A stretch of 24,928 nucleotides of DNA from 630D-37 sp037478835 (GTDB taxonomy: Bacteria; Chloroflexota; Anaerolineae; Anaerolineales; Villigracilaceae): NCBI GenBank assembly GCA_037478835.1, contig JBBFLV010000016.1:1-24928 (forward strand). The letters are read 5' to 3'. Below the pieces are notes generated by a model. That model made no database searches. It was not told where the DNA came from and worked only from the letters and a program-made list of their open reading frames with translations. The translations under genes and the position numbers were made by a program. This document shows, in pieces, positions 1 through 8,424 of the stretch; positions within the stretch are counted from its first letter, which is position 1; each line of letters begins with the position of its first letter.

Positions 1-2
1 TT

Positions 3-131
3 AAAACAGCAACCTCAACCAAAAGTTACCGAACTAAATTGTTAATGTTCATCATTCGTTCACAGGCAGGGAAATATTTTGATCCACAGGTGGTCGAGTT
101 GTTTTTGAAAATACTAGAGGATACAAGCTGA
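3..131 (+). CDS. 3' end of an HD-GYP domain protein (partial, possibly decayed)
   Basis: A reading frame open from the window edge ends at the TGA at 129-131. Its last part reads AGKYFDPQVVELFLKILE, which closely resembles the end of HD-GYP domains (cyclic-di-GMP phosphodiesterases), where a Gly-x-x-Phe-Asp-Pro motif is followed by a helix rich in Val, Phe and Leu. About thirteen residues earlier, TSTKSYR resembles the usual TSDRPYR of the same fold. The distance between the two motifs is about four residues shorter than is typical, so the copy may carry a small deletion. Whether a full gene lies upstream cannot be seen. The catalytic HD and GYP motifs would be outside the window. Confidence 0.5.
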   Translation, partial: KTATSTKSYRTKLLMFIIRSQAGKYFDPQVVELFLKILEDTS

Positions 132-696
132 TAGGGTCTCTTAATCGTCGCACGATACAGATGGCAGACAAGAAGTGAACAACTAACCAAATAAAACGTT
201 GCTAAGCAGAGATTGCCTGTTTGGCGACAGAACTTCTTGAATTGGGCAGAGAATCTCTCAGAATGTGCGCTGAGAAAGTTGAAAAAGCGTGCTCAACAAA
301 TAATGCAAGACCTACATAAGGGCAAAATTATCTCTAGTGTAGTCGCATCACAAGGCAGGTGAACGTACAGAAGAGGATTCATGTGAAAGTAGGTATTCCA
401 TGCAGCGGAAGCAATGAGCGAGGACATCATAGGATGAGATCCAGCTAACGAGCGTATCTCTTCCTCTGAGTGTTGGGGGCATCGATTTTCCCCTATGATG
501 AAATCAAAGGGGTGAAAGGAGAGAGCGAGTGTAGATCTGAAGCAGGTATAGTACAGGTGATGTATCCATACTGCGAAACGTCAGAAGCCTTCTAACGATT
601 GCAGTGTCACGAACAAGATCGCGGCTAAAAACCTCAATCTAGCAAGGGATGTTCGTCCAATCAAAGAGACTATGAAGCATACTTGTGCTGTTTTTG

Positions 697-705
697 TGTT
701 ATACT
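697..705 (+). promoter_or_regulatory. Candidate extended -10 promoter
   Basis: TGTTATACT fits the extended -10 pattern TGnTATAnT. No good -35 hexamer lies at the usual distance, which extended -10 promoters do not need. It would give the gene starting at 915 a leader of about 200 bases. A second hexamer, TATAAT at 751-756, is a competing candidate. Confidence 0.35.
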
Positions 706-750
706 CATGTATATCTATATTTCAAACGTGTAAAATGGCGATCTATCTAG

Positions 751-756
751 TATAAT
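751..756 (+). promoter_or_regulatory. Candidate -10 box (TATAAT)
   Basis: A perfect TATAAT lies 158 bases before the ATG at 915. The -35 position has no recognisable hexamer. In an A+T-rich stretch such a match can arise by chance. Confidence 0.3.
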
Positions 757-914
757 AGCACAAGATAAAGTACATGATCCATACACGGCTTTGTCTCTGA
801 ATCTTTCCCATACGAAAAGTTCTTTCCTGAGCCCCGTCTGCCGTCACCGAACTTGTGGAACAATCATCAGATAAAGCATAGAAATAAAAAGCTGGCCGTG
901 AATCGGAGGTGAAA

Positions 915-3506
915 ATGCAACCCGACTCCTCAAACAGAAATTTAGTTCGGCATGTTGCCCTCTTAACCAGCCGCCCCGTCTATTGGACCGTGGTTCCAAC
1001 ATACTTAACAGCACTGAAACACGCTGACGGCGTAGCTGGTTTACTTCGGTGGGCTTTGTCTTTCCCAAAAGCGAGTCTTGGCATAGATCCTAGGGGCATA
1101 GGATTGATTTTGAGAAGCATCTATGAACTCAACAGAGAATCGATGGATCAAGAAACAGAAGATATGTTGCACCAAATTGGTATAAGTAACACAGAGATTG
1201 TACTTTCTCGTTATGATTTAGAAGTTTGGAACTCTGAGAGAGAGCGACTCCGTGCTCTTCTATCGAGGGCACAACGGGCGGAATATGTATGGGTTGATCG
1301 GGAAAATGCCGAGTGGTGGATCAAAAAGACTGAGCAAGCCTTCCAAAATTACGCTAATTTATGCGGTAGAGACGAATCACCTCTCCTCCGACTCTTCATT
1401 AGGCATCGATGCGTTGTGTTTGCCCCATTCGATGCCCAGCATGCTCTCAAATCTCTACAACTCTCACCACTTGCTCATCTGGAAAAGGGTCAAGGGAATA
1501 AGATGAATACGCTCCAGCGTGCAATAAGCCGATATAAACTAATGGAGCTCTCTGAAACAATCTCGCCAATCTACTTTTCCTGGCGTCTGGTAGATTTCAG
1601 TGTCAGCAAAGATGACCTCGTCTATCAACCTATGCTTGCCTTATGGAATTATTGGCCAGCAAACCGACGGTGGGCTCCTCCCGCCTCATCAAAAGAATCG
1701 CCAGAAGCTTCTCCCTTGAAAGTAGAAGAGGCAGCCTCTTTGCTGGAAGATGTACTCTGGGAAAAAGTAGAAACCATTTTTGCCATAGCTAGGCAGACTC
1801 ACGAGATCGGTTTTGCAGAACCGGAATTCGCAGGAAAAGAAGTTTCATCACCGGTCTTTTACTTTGTGACTCCAACAGAATTACCAACCCGCGCAGAGAA
1901 CTATGTTGAAGAATATCGCTCATTACTCTACCCTTTGGTCAAAACTTGCTTGGGCTCGGATGACCCCTTTTCTATGGAAGTCGCTTGGGGAACTCTGGAA
2001 GGGAATTTGTTGACATTACGGCATGAGCGAACTTCTCAAAAAGGAGTACGAGCATGGTATCTTGTACTTCCGTTTGCTCCCCGGGCCCTTTCACCAGACG
2101 AATTGGAGCGCGATTTAGATTTCATCTCTGACAAACTGACCTTCCTTGAATTTTCTATCGGCCACGAAGCCCGTGATATAGACACGGATATACGCGAATT
2201 CGCAACTCGCTACGCTCGTTGGGGAGGTAGCCTGGACGGGGTAAGTGAACAGGTCAGCCAATTCCTGAAACTCTTCCCGCTGGCCAGACCAGAGGGGCGC
2301 AACAAAATGAAAATGGAAATGACGCGCCTCCTTTTGCTACTACATAGAATTTCCGCGCTTCTGGAAAAGACCAATAGCGACGCTCAACAAACGCTACGCA
2401 AATTTAACGGATACCTGGATGCTACAGAGGACTTTTTTCGCCGTGCTTTTACCTATGCATCTTTAGGTGAAATCAAGCAAAGCCTTCAAGATGCTATCCT
2501 AGATGCCTATCCCTATCACTACCTTCAACAACCTGGGCGCTCACTCGAAAACATGATAGAAACTGTAAGCATCAACCTTCATGGATTACTCGAAACTGCC
2601 GAGAAGGGATTGGAACAAATTGAGCGCTCGGATAGAGAATCTCAAATACGCTGGACACGTATGCTTAGCTTGCTTGTCGGCGCGCTTGCCTTGTTGATTG
2701 CCTTGCCTCAATTTGTACCCGGCTCTGTAATTACCCCCGATACTTATCCACATTGGCTGAAAGCAGTTCTTCCATTACCTATGTTGGAAGTCTTGGTGCG
2801 AGCGAGCGTAGGAATAATAATAGGATGGTTGATTTTAGGAAGTATGAGTTACGCCCTGTATAGAGTATGGCGCTATTTCGTCTCGCCAGAAGAACTGACT
2901 TCGAGACAAATACGGAACCTCTGGGAGTTGGTAGAAAGAGCTACCTCTCTCGTTCAGGAAGCACGTTCTCAGCGCACTAGGCTGAGCCATGAAGAAATCC
3001 AAACTAGGCTAGAGCAGATGGATGAGGAAGCAAGTACATTACTTTGTCGAATATTCGATACGCTCCACCAGATGGAAAGGAGTTCCCATAATCGCGCAAG
3101 AATACCTCACCATCTCAGGCATGTTTGGAAAGAATTGTTATGGGGACCCGGGATATCCGAATGGGTAGAACGAAATGTTCGCTTGCGCCATCTCATGGCT
3201 CTCTTTGACCTCCGACCAGATAATATCCCTTTACCCAGAACACTATGCCTTTTGCATTATAAAGGAGCTGAATTTCAATCCAGAAGCAGTATCTCGGATT
3301 GGGAATTTGAACGTTCCTTGCGACTTGCAGGGTTCTCATCTAGCGAAGCTGATCGCTTACGAGAATGGCTTTCGCACCCGGTCAATCAAATAATCGTTGA
3401 GAATTTAGGGTATCAACCTTTCCTTGATTTAATGAAAAAATATGGTGTTACAGTCGAGGAAAGCAAGAGAGACGAGAACCAATGGAAAGGGCCCATACAC
3501 AAATAG
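915..3506 (+). CDS. Large two-helix membrane protein of unknown function
   Basis: I do not recognise this 863-residue protein. The start is set at ATG 915 because GGAGG at 905-909 lies five bases upstream; a GTG at 909 would sit inside that ribosome binding site. About 580 residues of soluble, mostly helical sequence come first, with a long helical run near residues 460-580. Two hydrophobic helices follow, near 582-601 and 624-649 and separated by about 20 residues. A charged, helix-rich tail of about 210 residues ends the protein. Long helices leading into two close membrane segments resemble the layout of CorA transporters, but the Gly-Met-Asn signature is absent and the tail is far too long, so no function is assigned. 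The gene is A+T-richer than its right-hand neighbours, stands alone, and may have been acquired by transfer. Confidence 0.85.
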   Translation: MQPDSSNRNLVRHVALLTSRPVYWTVVPTYLTALKHADGVAGLLRWALSFPKASLGIDPRGIGLILRSIYELNRESMDQETEDMLHQIGISNTEIVLSRYDLEVWNSERERLRALLSRAQRAEYVWVDRENAEWWIKKTEQAFQNYANLCGRDESPLLRLFIRHRCVVFAPFDAQHALKSLQLSPLAHLEKGQGNKMNTLQRAISRYKLMELSETISPIYFSWRLVDFSVSKDDLVYQPMLALWNYWPANRRWAPPASSKESPEASPLKVEEAASLLEDVLWEKVETIFAIARQTHEIGFAEPEFAGKEVSSPVFYFVTPTELPTRAENYVEEYRSLLYPLVKTCLGSDDPFSMEVAWGTLEGNLLTLRHERTSQKGVRAWYLVLPFAPRALSPDELERDLDFISDKLTFLEFSIGHEARDIDTDIREFATRYARWGGSLDGVSEQVSQFLKLFPLARPEGRNKMKMEMTRLLLLLHRISALLEKTNSDAQQTLRKFNGYLDATEDFFRRAFTYASLGEIKQSLQDAILDAYPYHYLQQPGRSLENMIETVSINLHGLLETAEKGLEQIERSDRESQIRWTRMLSLLVGALALLIALPQFVPGSVITPDTYPHWLKAVLPLPMLEVLVRASVGIIIGWLILGSMSYALYRVWRYFVSPEELTSRQIRNLWELVERATSLVQEARSQRTRLSHEEIQTRLEQMDEEASTLLCRIFDTLHQMERSSHNRARIPHHLRHVWKELLWGPGISEWVERNVRLRHLMALFDLRPDNIPLPRTLCLLHYKGAEFQSRSSISDWEFERSLRLAGFSSSEADRLREWLSHPVNQIIVENLGYQPFLDLMKKYGVTVEESKRDENQWKGPIHK

Positions 3507-3623
3507 CCGAAAATAACGAGAGGTGGTTTCTTCGCACCAAAATGGAAGGTTAGGCTTGACCTATGCTGCAACCAACTCAACTCCACTGCCGCCTTAATTA
3601 TTAGAGGAGTTGTTCCAAACCCT
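3507..3623. other. Short convergent intergenic gap
   Basis: This 117-base gap separates two converging genes. A 7-bp inverted repeat (3578-3584 with 3606-3612, loop 21 bases) is present but has no T-run on either strand, so I do not call a terminator. Confidence 0.5.
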
Positions 3624-5069
3624 TCACGGCAAATTCTGCGGATCGAAACAGGGTTGATAGTCGCGCCCTAGAATCAGGCGGTAAGCGATGGGGGAAGATT
3701 CCGAGGGTTGCGAAAGCACGCGAGAAGGATCGAGGCCTAAGACTTGCAAGAGAAGCTGACGAGATTGAGCATCCTGCTGAGGGGTCAGATCGATCAAGAG
3801 GGTAGTGAGTACATCACGACGTTCGGAGGGAGCCAATTGTGTCTGGAAGCCGGCATAATTCAGCCGGGAGGCAGCCAGCATTTCCCAACTTTCCCAAGGG
3901 GTGCCGTTTTCAATCTGCACGAGGAGCGCTTCACGCTGGGGCAGATCGGCCGCCGGGTTGAGGGCCTCGCCGAGCAGTTCGTTGAGTAGAGGGGGATTCG
4001 GCAACAAGAGATAAGCTCCTCCATCCCCGATCGTCGGAGTGACATAGGGCGGACGGATATAGTAGCTGCGCACACGAGCATTGTTCAGGGATGGCGCATA
4101 GAAGCTCAGCTGAAGCAGATCGTTGAGGCTTAAATCGGTGGTGACCATGCCGGAAATCTGACGATAGAGTTCCGGCAGGCGCGTCAGCGTATCGGCCTGA
4201 AGCAGGCGGGCATAGATCGCCCGCAGGACCTCCTGCTGGCGGCGGCCGCGATCGAAATCGCTGGAGCGCTTGCGCGAACGGGCATACCACAGTGCCAGGT
4301 CGCCATCCATGTGCACGTAACCCGGCCCGACAGTATAGAGCCACCAGTTGTTTTCGTTGTTCGGATCGAGATCGGGGGCGATCAGCCGCCAATCGGTGTA
4401 GGAGCAGGCGACCGGCACATCAATGCCGCCGAGGGTATCAATGATGCGCTTGAAGCCATCGAATTCCACCATGGCCACGTGATCCACCTCAATTCCCAGA
4501 TTCTCGCGCAGCGTATCCTTGAGCAGGCCTGCCCCACCGCCCGGATAGCCGACGATCTCTCCGTGCTGATAGGCAGTGTTGACGCGCTGCATGCCCCAAC
4601 CGGGGATGGAGACCCACAGGTCGCGCGGGATGGAAAGCAAGCTCACCTGACGCTGACGCGGCCAAAAACTGGCGACGATGAGTGTGTCGGTGCGGAAAGA
4701 GCCTCCTGGACGACGATCGGAACCCAACAGTAGGAAACGGATGCTCTCATGTTGATCCAGTGGGGCAATCGGGGTGGGACGCCAGGAGGGATCGAGCGTG
4801 GGCAGGAGAGTGACCGTGGGCGAAGGAACAGCAGTGGGAGGAATGGGAGTGGGTGAAGGCCGAGGGGATTGAGGTAGAGATGGACGCGGGGTGGGCGTAA
4901 GCGGTAGGAAAGGAGTAGCCGTGAACGTAGGTTGTGAAGCAGGAGTAATCAACAAAAAAGGCGGCGCCGCGGGTACGGAAAGGGAAGGCCCACAGGCCAC
5001 CAGGGTAAGCAACAAAGCGCCCTGGATCAAAAACCACTTCTTCGATTTGAACAAGGAAAGGATGCTCAC
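3624..5069 (-). CDS. LytR-CpsA-Psr family lipoprotein with LytR_C domain
   Basis: LCP proteins transfer lipid-linked glycopolymers to the cell wall or other envelope acceptors, outside the membrane. The 481-residue protein begins with a lipoprotein signal (lipobox Leu-Val-Ala-Cys, about residue 26), then a Pro/Ser/Thr-rich linker to about 105. The LCP core, roughly residues 108-290, includes LLLGSDRRPGG, FRTDTLIV, LLSIPRDLWV and an ARSRKRSSDFDRGRRQQ stretch, so the Asp and Arg residues that bind the polyprenyl pyrophosphate are present. A C-terminal LytR_C-type domain begins near 385. The GTG at 5069 is chosen because it overlaps the TGA of the LysM gene (GTGA), implying translational coupling. 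The frame stays open upstream to 5384, but that part only reads the neighbour's Thr-Pro repeats in another frame. It is last in an operon with a LysM protein and a kinase-like protein. Confidence 0.9.
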   Translation of the reverse strand: MSILSLFKSKKWFLIQGALLLTLVACGPSLSVPAAPPFLLITPASQPTFTATPFLPLTPTPRPSLPQSPRPSPTPIPPTAVPSPTVTLLPTLDPSWRPTPIAPLDQHESIRFLLLGSDRRPGGSFRTDTLIVASFWPRQRQVSLLSIPRDLWVSIPGWGMQRVNTAYQHGEIVGYPGGGAGLLKDTLRENLGIEVDHVAMVEFDGFKRIIDTLGGIDVPVACSYTDWRLIAPDLDPNNENNWWLYTVGPGYVHMDGDLALWYARSRKRSSDFDRGRRQQEVLRAIYARLLQADTLTRLPELYRQISGMVTTDLSLNDLLQLSFYAPSLNNARVRSYYIRPPYVTPTIGDGGAYLLLPNPPLLNELLGEALNPAADLPQREALLVQIENGTPWESWEMLAASRLNYAGFQTQLAPSERRDVLTTLLIDLTPQQDAQSRQLLLQVLGLDPSRVLSQPSESSPIAYRLILGRDYQPCFDPQNLP

Positions 5070-5941
5070 GGGGTAGGAGTGACGGAGGAAGTGAAGGGGA
5101 TTGTCGGCGTCGGAGAGAAGGTCGCCGTCGGCGTCGGGGAGGAGGTTGCCGAGGGTGTGGGGGTTAAGCTTGGGGGCGTCGGCGTGGCGCTCGGCACCGT
5201 TGTTGCGGTGAGGGTAAAGCCAGGGGTGGGGGTGAAAGTCCAGGTCGGCAGCGGCGTTGAGGTCTGCGAGGGGATGAGAGTCAACGTCGGTGTAAGAGTG
5301 AAAGTCGAAGTAGAGGTAGCAATAACGATGATCAGCGGTGTATCGGTGACGATCGGCGTGCGGGTGGGCACGTTCGGCACCCACAGGCGCTGACCGGCGT
5401 AAATCAGCGTGCTATTCCCCAGGCAGTTTGCACGCTGGAGCAAACGGTAATCGACCCCAAAGGCCTGGCTCAGGCGATACAGGGTATCACCCGGCTGCAC
5501 AATATATTGAATCCAGCCCGGCGGTGGACCGCAGGGAATAGGCGTAGCGGTTGGCAATTGCGGCACATAGATGATGGCACCGGGAATCAGCATATCGCTG
5601 GAAAGGCAATTGGCCGCATAGAGGGCTTCGATACTCACACCAAAGCGTTCGGCCAAGGTTTCCAGCGTTTCCCCGTAATCAATGGGGAGCGGTATCCAGC
5701 CGCTTGGAGGAATACATGAAAGGGTAGGCGGAACAGGGAGCGTAGAAGAGGCGGTCGGTGAAAGGAGAATGGGAAGTGCCGAGGGGTTCGGCTGCGGAGA
5801 AGGAGGCAGGAGGCGAGTGGGCGTGGCGGGTAGCGTGCGTAGCATGCCTTCGGCCAGCGCCAGCCATATACTGCCTAATACCAGGAGGAGTGAGAAAAAG
5901 GCAAGAGTCAATCCGCCTGCAAGGCCGCGGAGCAAGCGCAT
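5066..5941 (-). CDS. Membrane-anchored protein with two LysM domains
   Basis: LysM domains bind N-acetylglucosamine-containing glycans such as peptidoglycan. The 291-residue protein has one N-terminal hydrophobic segment (about residues 8-30) acting as signal or anchor, and a Pro-rich spacer. Two LysM units follow, near 76-130 and 137-192; each begins with Cys-x-Pro-Pro-x-Gly-Trp-Ile, and the second contains IVQPGDTLYRLSQAFGV. The last 95 residues are almost entirely Thr, Pro and Ser, perhaps a wall-spanning stalk. A Shine-Dalgarno AGGAG lies seven bases before ATG 5941. The kinase-like gene ends nine bases upstream and the LCP gene overlaps the stop, so the three genes form one operon with a likely envelope role. 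Binding specificity is not known. Confidence 0.88.
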   Translation of the reverse strand: MRLLRGLAGGLTLAFFSLLLVLGSIWLALAEGMLRTLPATPTRLLPPSPQPNPSALPILLSPTASSTLPVPPTLSCIPPSGWIPLPIDYGETLETLAERFGVSIEALYAANCLSSDMLIPGAIIYVPQLPTATPIPCGPPPGWIQYIVQPGDTLYRLSQAFGVDYRLLQRANCLGNSTLIYAGQRLWVPNVPTRTPIVTDTPLIIVIATSTSTFTLTPTLTLIPSQTSTPLPTWTFTPTPGFTLTATTVPSATPTPPSLTPTPSATSSPTPTATFSPTPTIPFTSSVTPTP

Positions 5942-5950
5942 AGAGATCTC

Positions 5951-8302
5951 CTACAAGCGGGCAACCGGTAACAGCACGCTGAATGTCGCCCCAACTCCCG
6001 GCTCAGATTGCACCCAGATTCGGCCTCCGTTGGCTTCGGTGAGCGTTTTGGCCAGCGAAAGGCCTACTCCCGTATCGCCCACCCCCTGAATGAGTACATT
6101 TTCGGCGCGATACAAACGGGTGAAGACGCGCGGCAAATCTTCTTCGGCGATGCCTCCACCGCTATCCCGCACTTGGAGCAGGATGAACTCCTGTCCGTTC
6201 TCCCGCTTCATCTCCACCCGCAGATGGACTTCGCCCTCGACCGGCGAGGCCATAGCGGCATTTTGCAGCAGATGGATCAAAATTTGCTGCAGCGCTTCCG
6301 GATCGGCATAGATCGGGGGGGATTCTTTCGGCAATTCTAGGTGCAAAGTAATGTTCTTCTCACGCATCTGGCCACTGGTATAGGCCATGGCGGAATCGAT
6401 GATCTTGTTTAAATCCACCGTTTCGGGATTTAACTTGGCCAGGCCGCCTTCGATCAATGTCACCTGGATCAGATCGTCCACCAGGCTGCGCATGCGCTCG
6501 ATGGCGGCACGAATGCGCTCGACAAATTTCCGCTGCATCGCGCCCAAAATCCCGACCGATTCACCCAGCAACAGATCGGTATAACCGATCAGCGAGGAGA
6601 GCGGTTGACGCAGCTCCTGGGCAATGGCGGCGATCACTTCCGCCTGTTCGGCAAATTCTTTTGCCGGAGCATGCTCTAAGGCTTTTTCCAGTTCCAGGAT
6701 ACGCGCATTGGCCTCTCCCAGCTGATTTTGCAAGCGGGCGACCTCGACCAACGCATTGCGCAATTCTTTTTCGAGCTGGTGTACTTCCTCGCTGGTACCG
6801 CGGCGTTCCAGCTTCAATTCCAATTCGGCATTACGTGCATGAAGCCCTTGCAACGCTTGTTGCGATTCGGCCAGGAGACGGGTGAGCTCCCGAATCTGCT
6901 CCTGAGCCTGCGATTCGGCCAGGCGGCTTTTCTCCAGCTCGGATCGCAAAGCCTCAATGTGCTCCTGAAGGGCACGTTTTTCGCCTTCCAGGCTGTTTAG
7001 TTTCTCGCGCAATTGCGTTAGCTGCGTATTTTGCTCTTCGAGGGCAAGAATGCGGCGGTGACGTTGCAGCAACGGGACAAGATCGGCGGCTACATTGCTG
7101 AGAAAGGTCTGATCCTCGGCAGTCCAAAGGCGATTGGAATAGGGAGAAAGGAGCAAAATACCGCCGAAAACTTCCCTTTCTACATCCTGGATCGGCACCA
7201 TTAACAAATGGCCGGCCTGTTCCAGGCCAAGCAATTGAGCCAACCCACGCACATCGGCCGAGGTGCTGCTGGCCGGCATGCGCAAGGGACGCCCGCGTTG
7301 CAACGCACTGGCCAGCATCGGCACGGTCTCCCGTGACACCGAAGCCCCCTCCACCGGCTCTTCGCGGATCAAATCATACCCACCGGCAAAGACCAGCTGT
7401 CGTCCTTCTTCGCTCAGGTAGATCACAAAACAAAGATCGGCCAGCATCACCTGGCTCACAGCGCGTGCCATAGCGGCATGGAGCTTGCCACCCTGCAGAT
7501 CAGAGGTCAGATCCAGCAAAGCGTGAACGGTTTTTGGATCGGCGCTATAGCGACGGCGCTCGACCATGGAGGTTTCACTTTTAGGAACTTCACCTGCTGC
7601 AGGGCGCGGCAATGGCTGCGAATGGGAACGCGCCAGCGGAAAACGTCCGGAGAGAGTTAACAAAAACGGGTACGCGGCCAACTCTGCAAGGCGCATGCCC
7701 CCGGCATAATCCCCGCGATGCTCCAGCATCAGAGTCAAAAATTGGCCTAAAAGGTTGAGGATCAGGAAAGCAAAGCCATACCCCCACCCATTCGGGCGAC
7801 GAACGATCATCAGGAAAATGCCCACAAGGAGCCAAAGCAACGTGCCCCATCCCCACAAAGTGGCCTGGAACGTTTGATTATAGGCGGTGCCGGGAGGCGT
7901 TTCGCCCCAATTTGCCAATCCGAGCAAGCCTGCGGCGATCACCAGCACCGTGACGATCATCGTCAGCGAATCGCCAACGGTGGAAGGCTCCGGGAAGAGC
8001 CATAGCCAGGTGATCCATACAAGCATCAGCAAGCTCAGGGCGCGTTGAAGCGGCGGCAGAAAAACGGGCAGATTCACCACCCCTTGCCAGCCCAGCGCGC
8101 TTAGCAGAAATAGCCCCACCTGTAAAAGGAGCAAGAAAACGAGGCCATACACCGCCCGGCGATGTTGTGGGAAGCGACTCTCCAGCCAATGCCCCCAACT
8201 TTGCCACAGGGCCGCGGAGATCGAAAACAGCAACACCAGGTGGTAAACCAGGTTACCCGGTGGAGTGGAAAGAATGGTAAAGGTTTGCTCCAGAAAATGC
8301 AT
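5951..8302 (-). CDS. Membrane GAF/HATPase sensor kinase homologue lacking the H-box histidine
   Basis: The 783-residue protein has about seven hydrophobic helices in the first 235 residues, a GAF-like sensor region (about 255-395), a long coiled coil (about 400-540), a HisKA-type dimerisation region and a C-terminal HATPase domain. The ATPase motifs are intact: an N-box with Leu-Leu-Gln-Asn-Ala-Ala, DSGGGI, and GDTGVGLSLAK. The H-box reads IAQELRQPLSSLIGYTDLLL where kinases have His-Glu-Leu-Arg-x-Pro: codon CAG at 6617-6619 gives Gln562. So it probably binds ATP but cannot autophosphorylate in the classic way; it could act through a partner or as a conformational sensor. No response regulator is adjacent. 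It is first in the operon with LysM and LCP genes, so an envelope-related signal is likely. The start has no Shine-Dalgarno but lies nine bases after a TATAAT. Confidence 0.88.
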   Translation of the reverse strand: MHFLEQTFTILSTPPGNLVYHLVLLFSISAALWQSWGHWLESRFPQHRRAVYGLVFLLLLQVGLFLLSALGWQGVVNLPVFLPPLQRALSLLMLVWITWLWLFPEPSTVGDSLTMIVTVLVIAAGLLGLANWGETPPGTAYNQTFQATLWGWGTLLWLLVGIFLMIVRRPNGWGYGFAFLILNLLGQFLTLMLEHRGDYAGGMRLAELAAYPFLLTLSGRFPLARSHSQPLPRPAAGEVPKSETSMVERRRYSADPKTVHALLDLTSDLQGGKLHAAMARAVSQVMLADLCFVIYLSEEGRQLVFAGGYDLIREEPVEGASVSRETVPMLASALQRGRPLRMPASSTSADVRGLAQLLGLEQAGHLLMVPIQDVEREVFGGILLLSPYSNRLWTAEDQTFLSNVAADLVPLLQRHRRILALEEQNTQLTQLREKLNSLEGEKRALQEHIEALRSELEKSRLAESQAQEQIRELTRLLAESQQALQGLHARNAELELKLERRGTSEEVHQLEKELRNALVEVARLQNQLGEANARILELEKALEHAPAKEFAEQAEVIAAIAQELRQPLSSLIGYTDLLLGESVGILGAMQRKFVERIRAAIERMRSLVDDLIQVTLIEGGLAKLNPETVDLNKIIDSAMAYTSGQMREKNITLHLELPKESPPIYADPEALQQILIHLLQNAAMASPVEGEVHLRVEMKRENGQEFILLQVRDSGGGIAEEDLPRVFTRLYRAENVLIQGVGDTGVGLSLAKTLTEANGGRIWVQSEPGVGATFSVLLPVARL

Positions 8303-8311
8303 GCTAAATTG

Positions 8312-8317
8312 ATTATA
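8312..8317 (-). promoter_or_regulatory. -10 box implying a leaderless kinase transcript
   Basis: Read on the minus strand, a perfect TATAAT ends nine bases before the ATG at 8302, so transcription would begin within about three bases of the start codon. No Shine-Dalgarno sequence is present and no clear -35 is visible. Confidence 0.45.
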
Positions 8318-8343
8318 CTCGGATTATGAGGCATTGGTGGATG

Positions 8344-8353
8344 TTTTTTTTTT
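8344..8353 (+). repeat. Ten-base poly-T tract
   Basis: Ten consecutive T residues directly abut the heptanucleotide array. The tract lies between the divergent kinase and TPR genes. It may be prone to slippage. Confidence 0.7.
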
Positions 8354-8354
8354 G

Positions 8355-8424
8355 GACCGTAGACCATAGACCATAGACCGTAGACCGTAGACCGTGGATT
8401 CTGGACCGTAGACCGTGGACCGTT
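8355..8424 (+). repeat. Ten-unit heptanucleotide tandem array (consensus GACCGTA)
   Basis: Ten contiguous 7-base units fill exactly 70 bases: four GACCGTA, two GACCATA, two GACCGTG, one GACCGTT, and one diverged GATTCTG (8397-8403). The array follows a poly-T tract and runs into the TPR gene, whose first codons are made of repeat units. Degenerate arrays in the same sense relative to a downstream gene occur at 17134-17154 and 24831-24858. Confidence 0.9.

Larger units (their letters stand above)
132..914. other. Gene-poor, A+T-rich stretch of about 780 bases
   Basis: No convincing gene, RNA gene or transposase remnant is visible. Every frame is broken by frequent stops; the longest run (195-362) has no plausible start. 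Base composition is lower in G+C than in the operons to the right and matches the following 863-residue gene. The right part holds two promoter-like hexamers (697-705 and 751-756) and the ribosome binding site of the next gene. A degraded mobile or gene remnant is possible but not shown. Confidence 0.6.

Noticed and set aside
195..362. Short open frame in the left gene-poor region
   Set aside because: It has 55 codons, no plausible start or ribosome binding site, and no recognisable sequence.
3578..3612. Terminator between the two left convergent genes
   Set aside because: The stem is only seven base pairs with a 21-base loop and no T-run follows on either strand.
5070..5384. A longer LCP protein beginning 105 codons upstream
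   Set aside because: The extension reads the Thr/Pro-coding repeats of the LysM gene in another frame, giving a His/Asp/Ala-rich string with no signal peptide. The GTG at 5069 overlaps the LysM stop and starts a clean lipoprotein signal.
8355..8424. CRISPR array
   Set aside because: The units are seven bases long and contiguous; there are no spacers and no cas genes.
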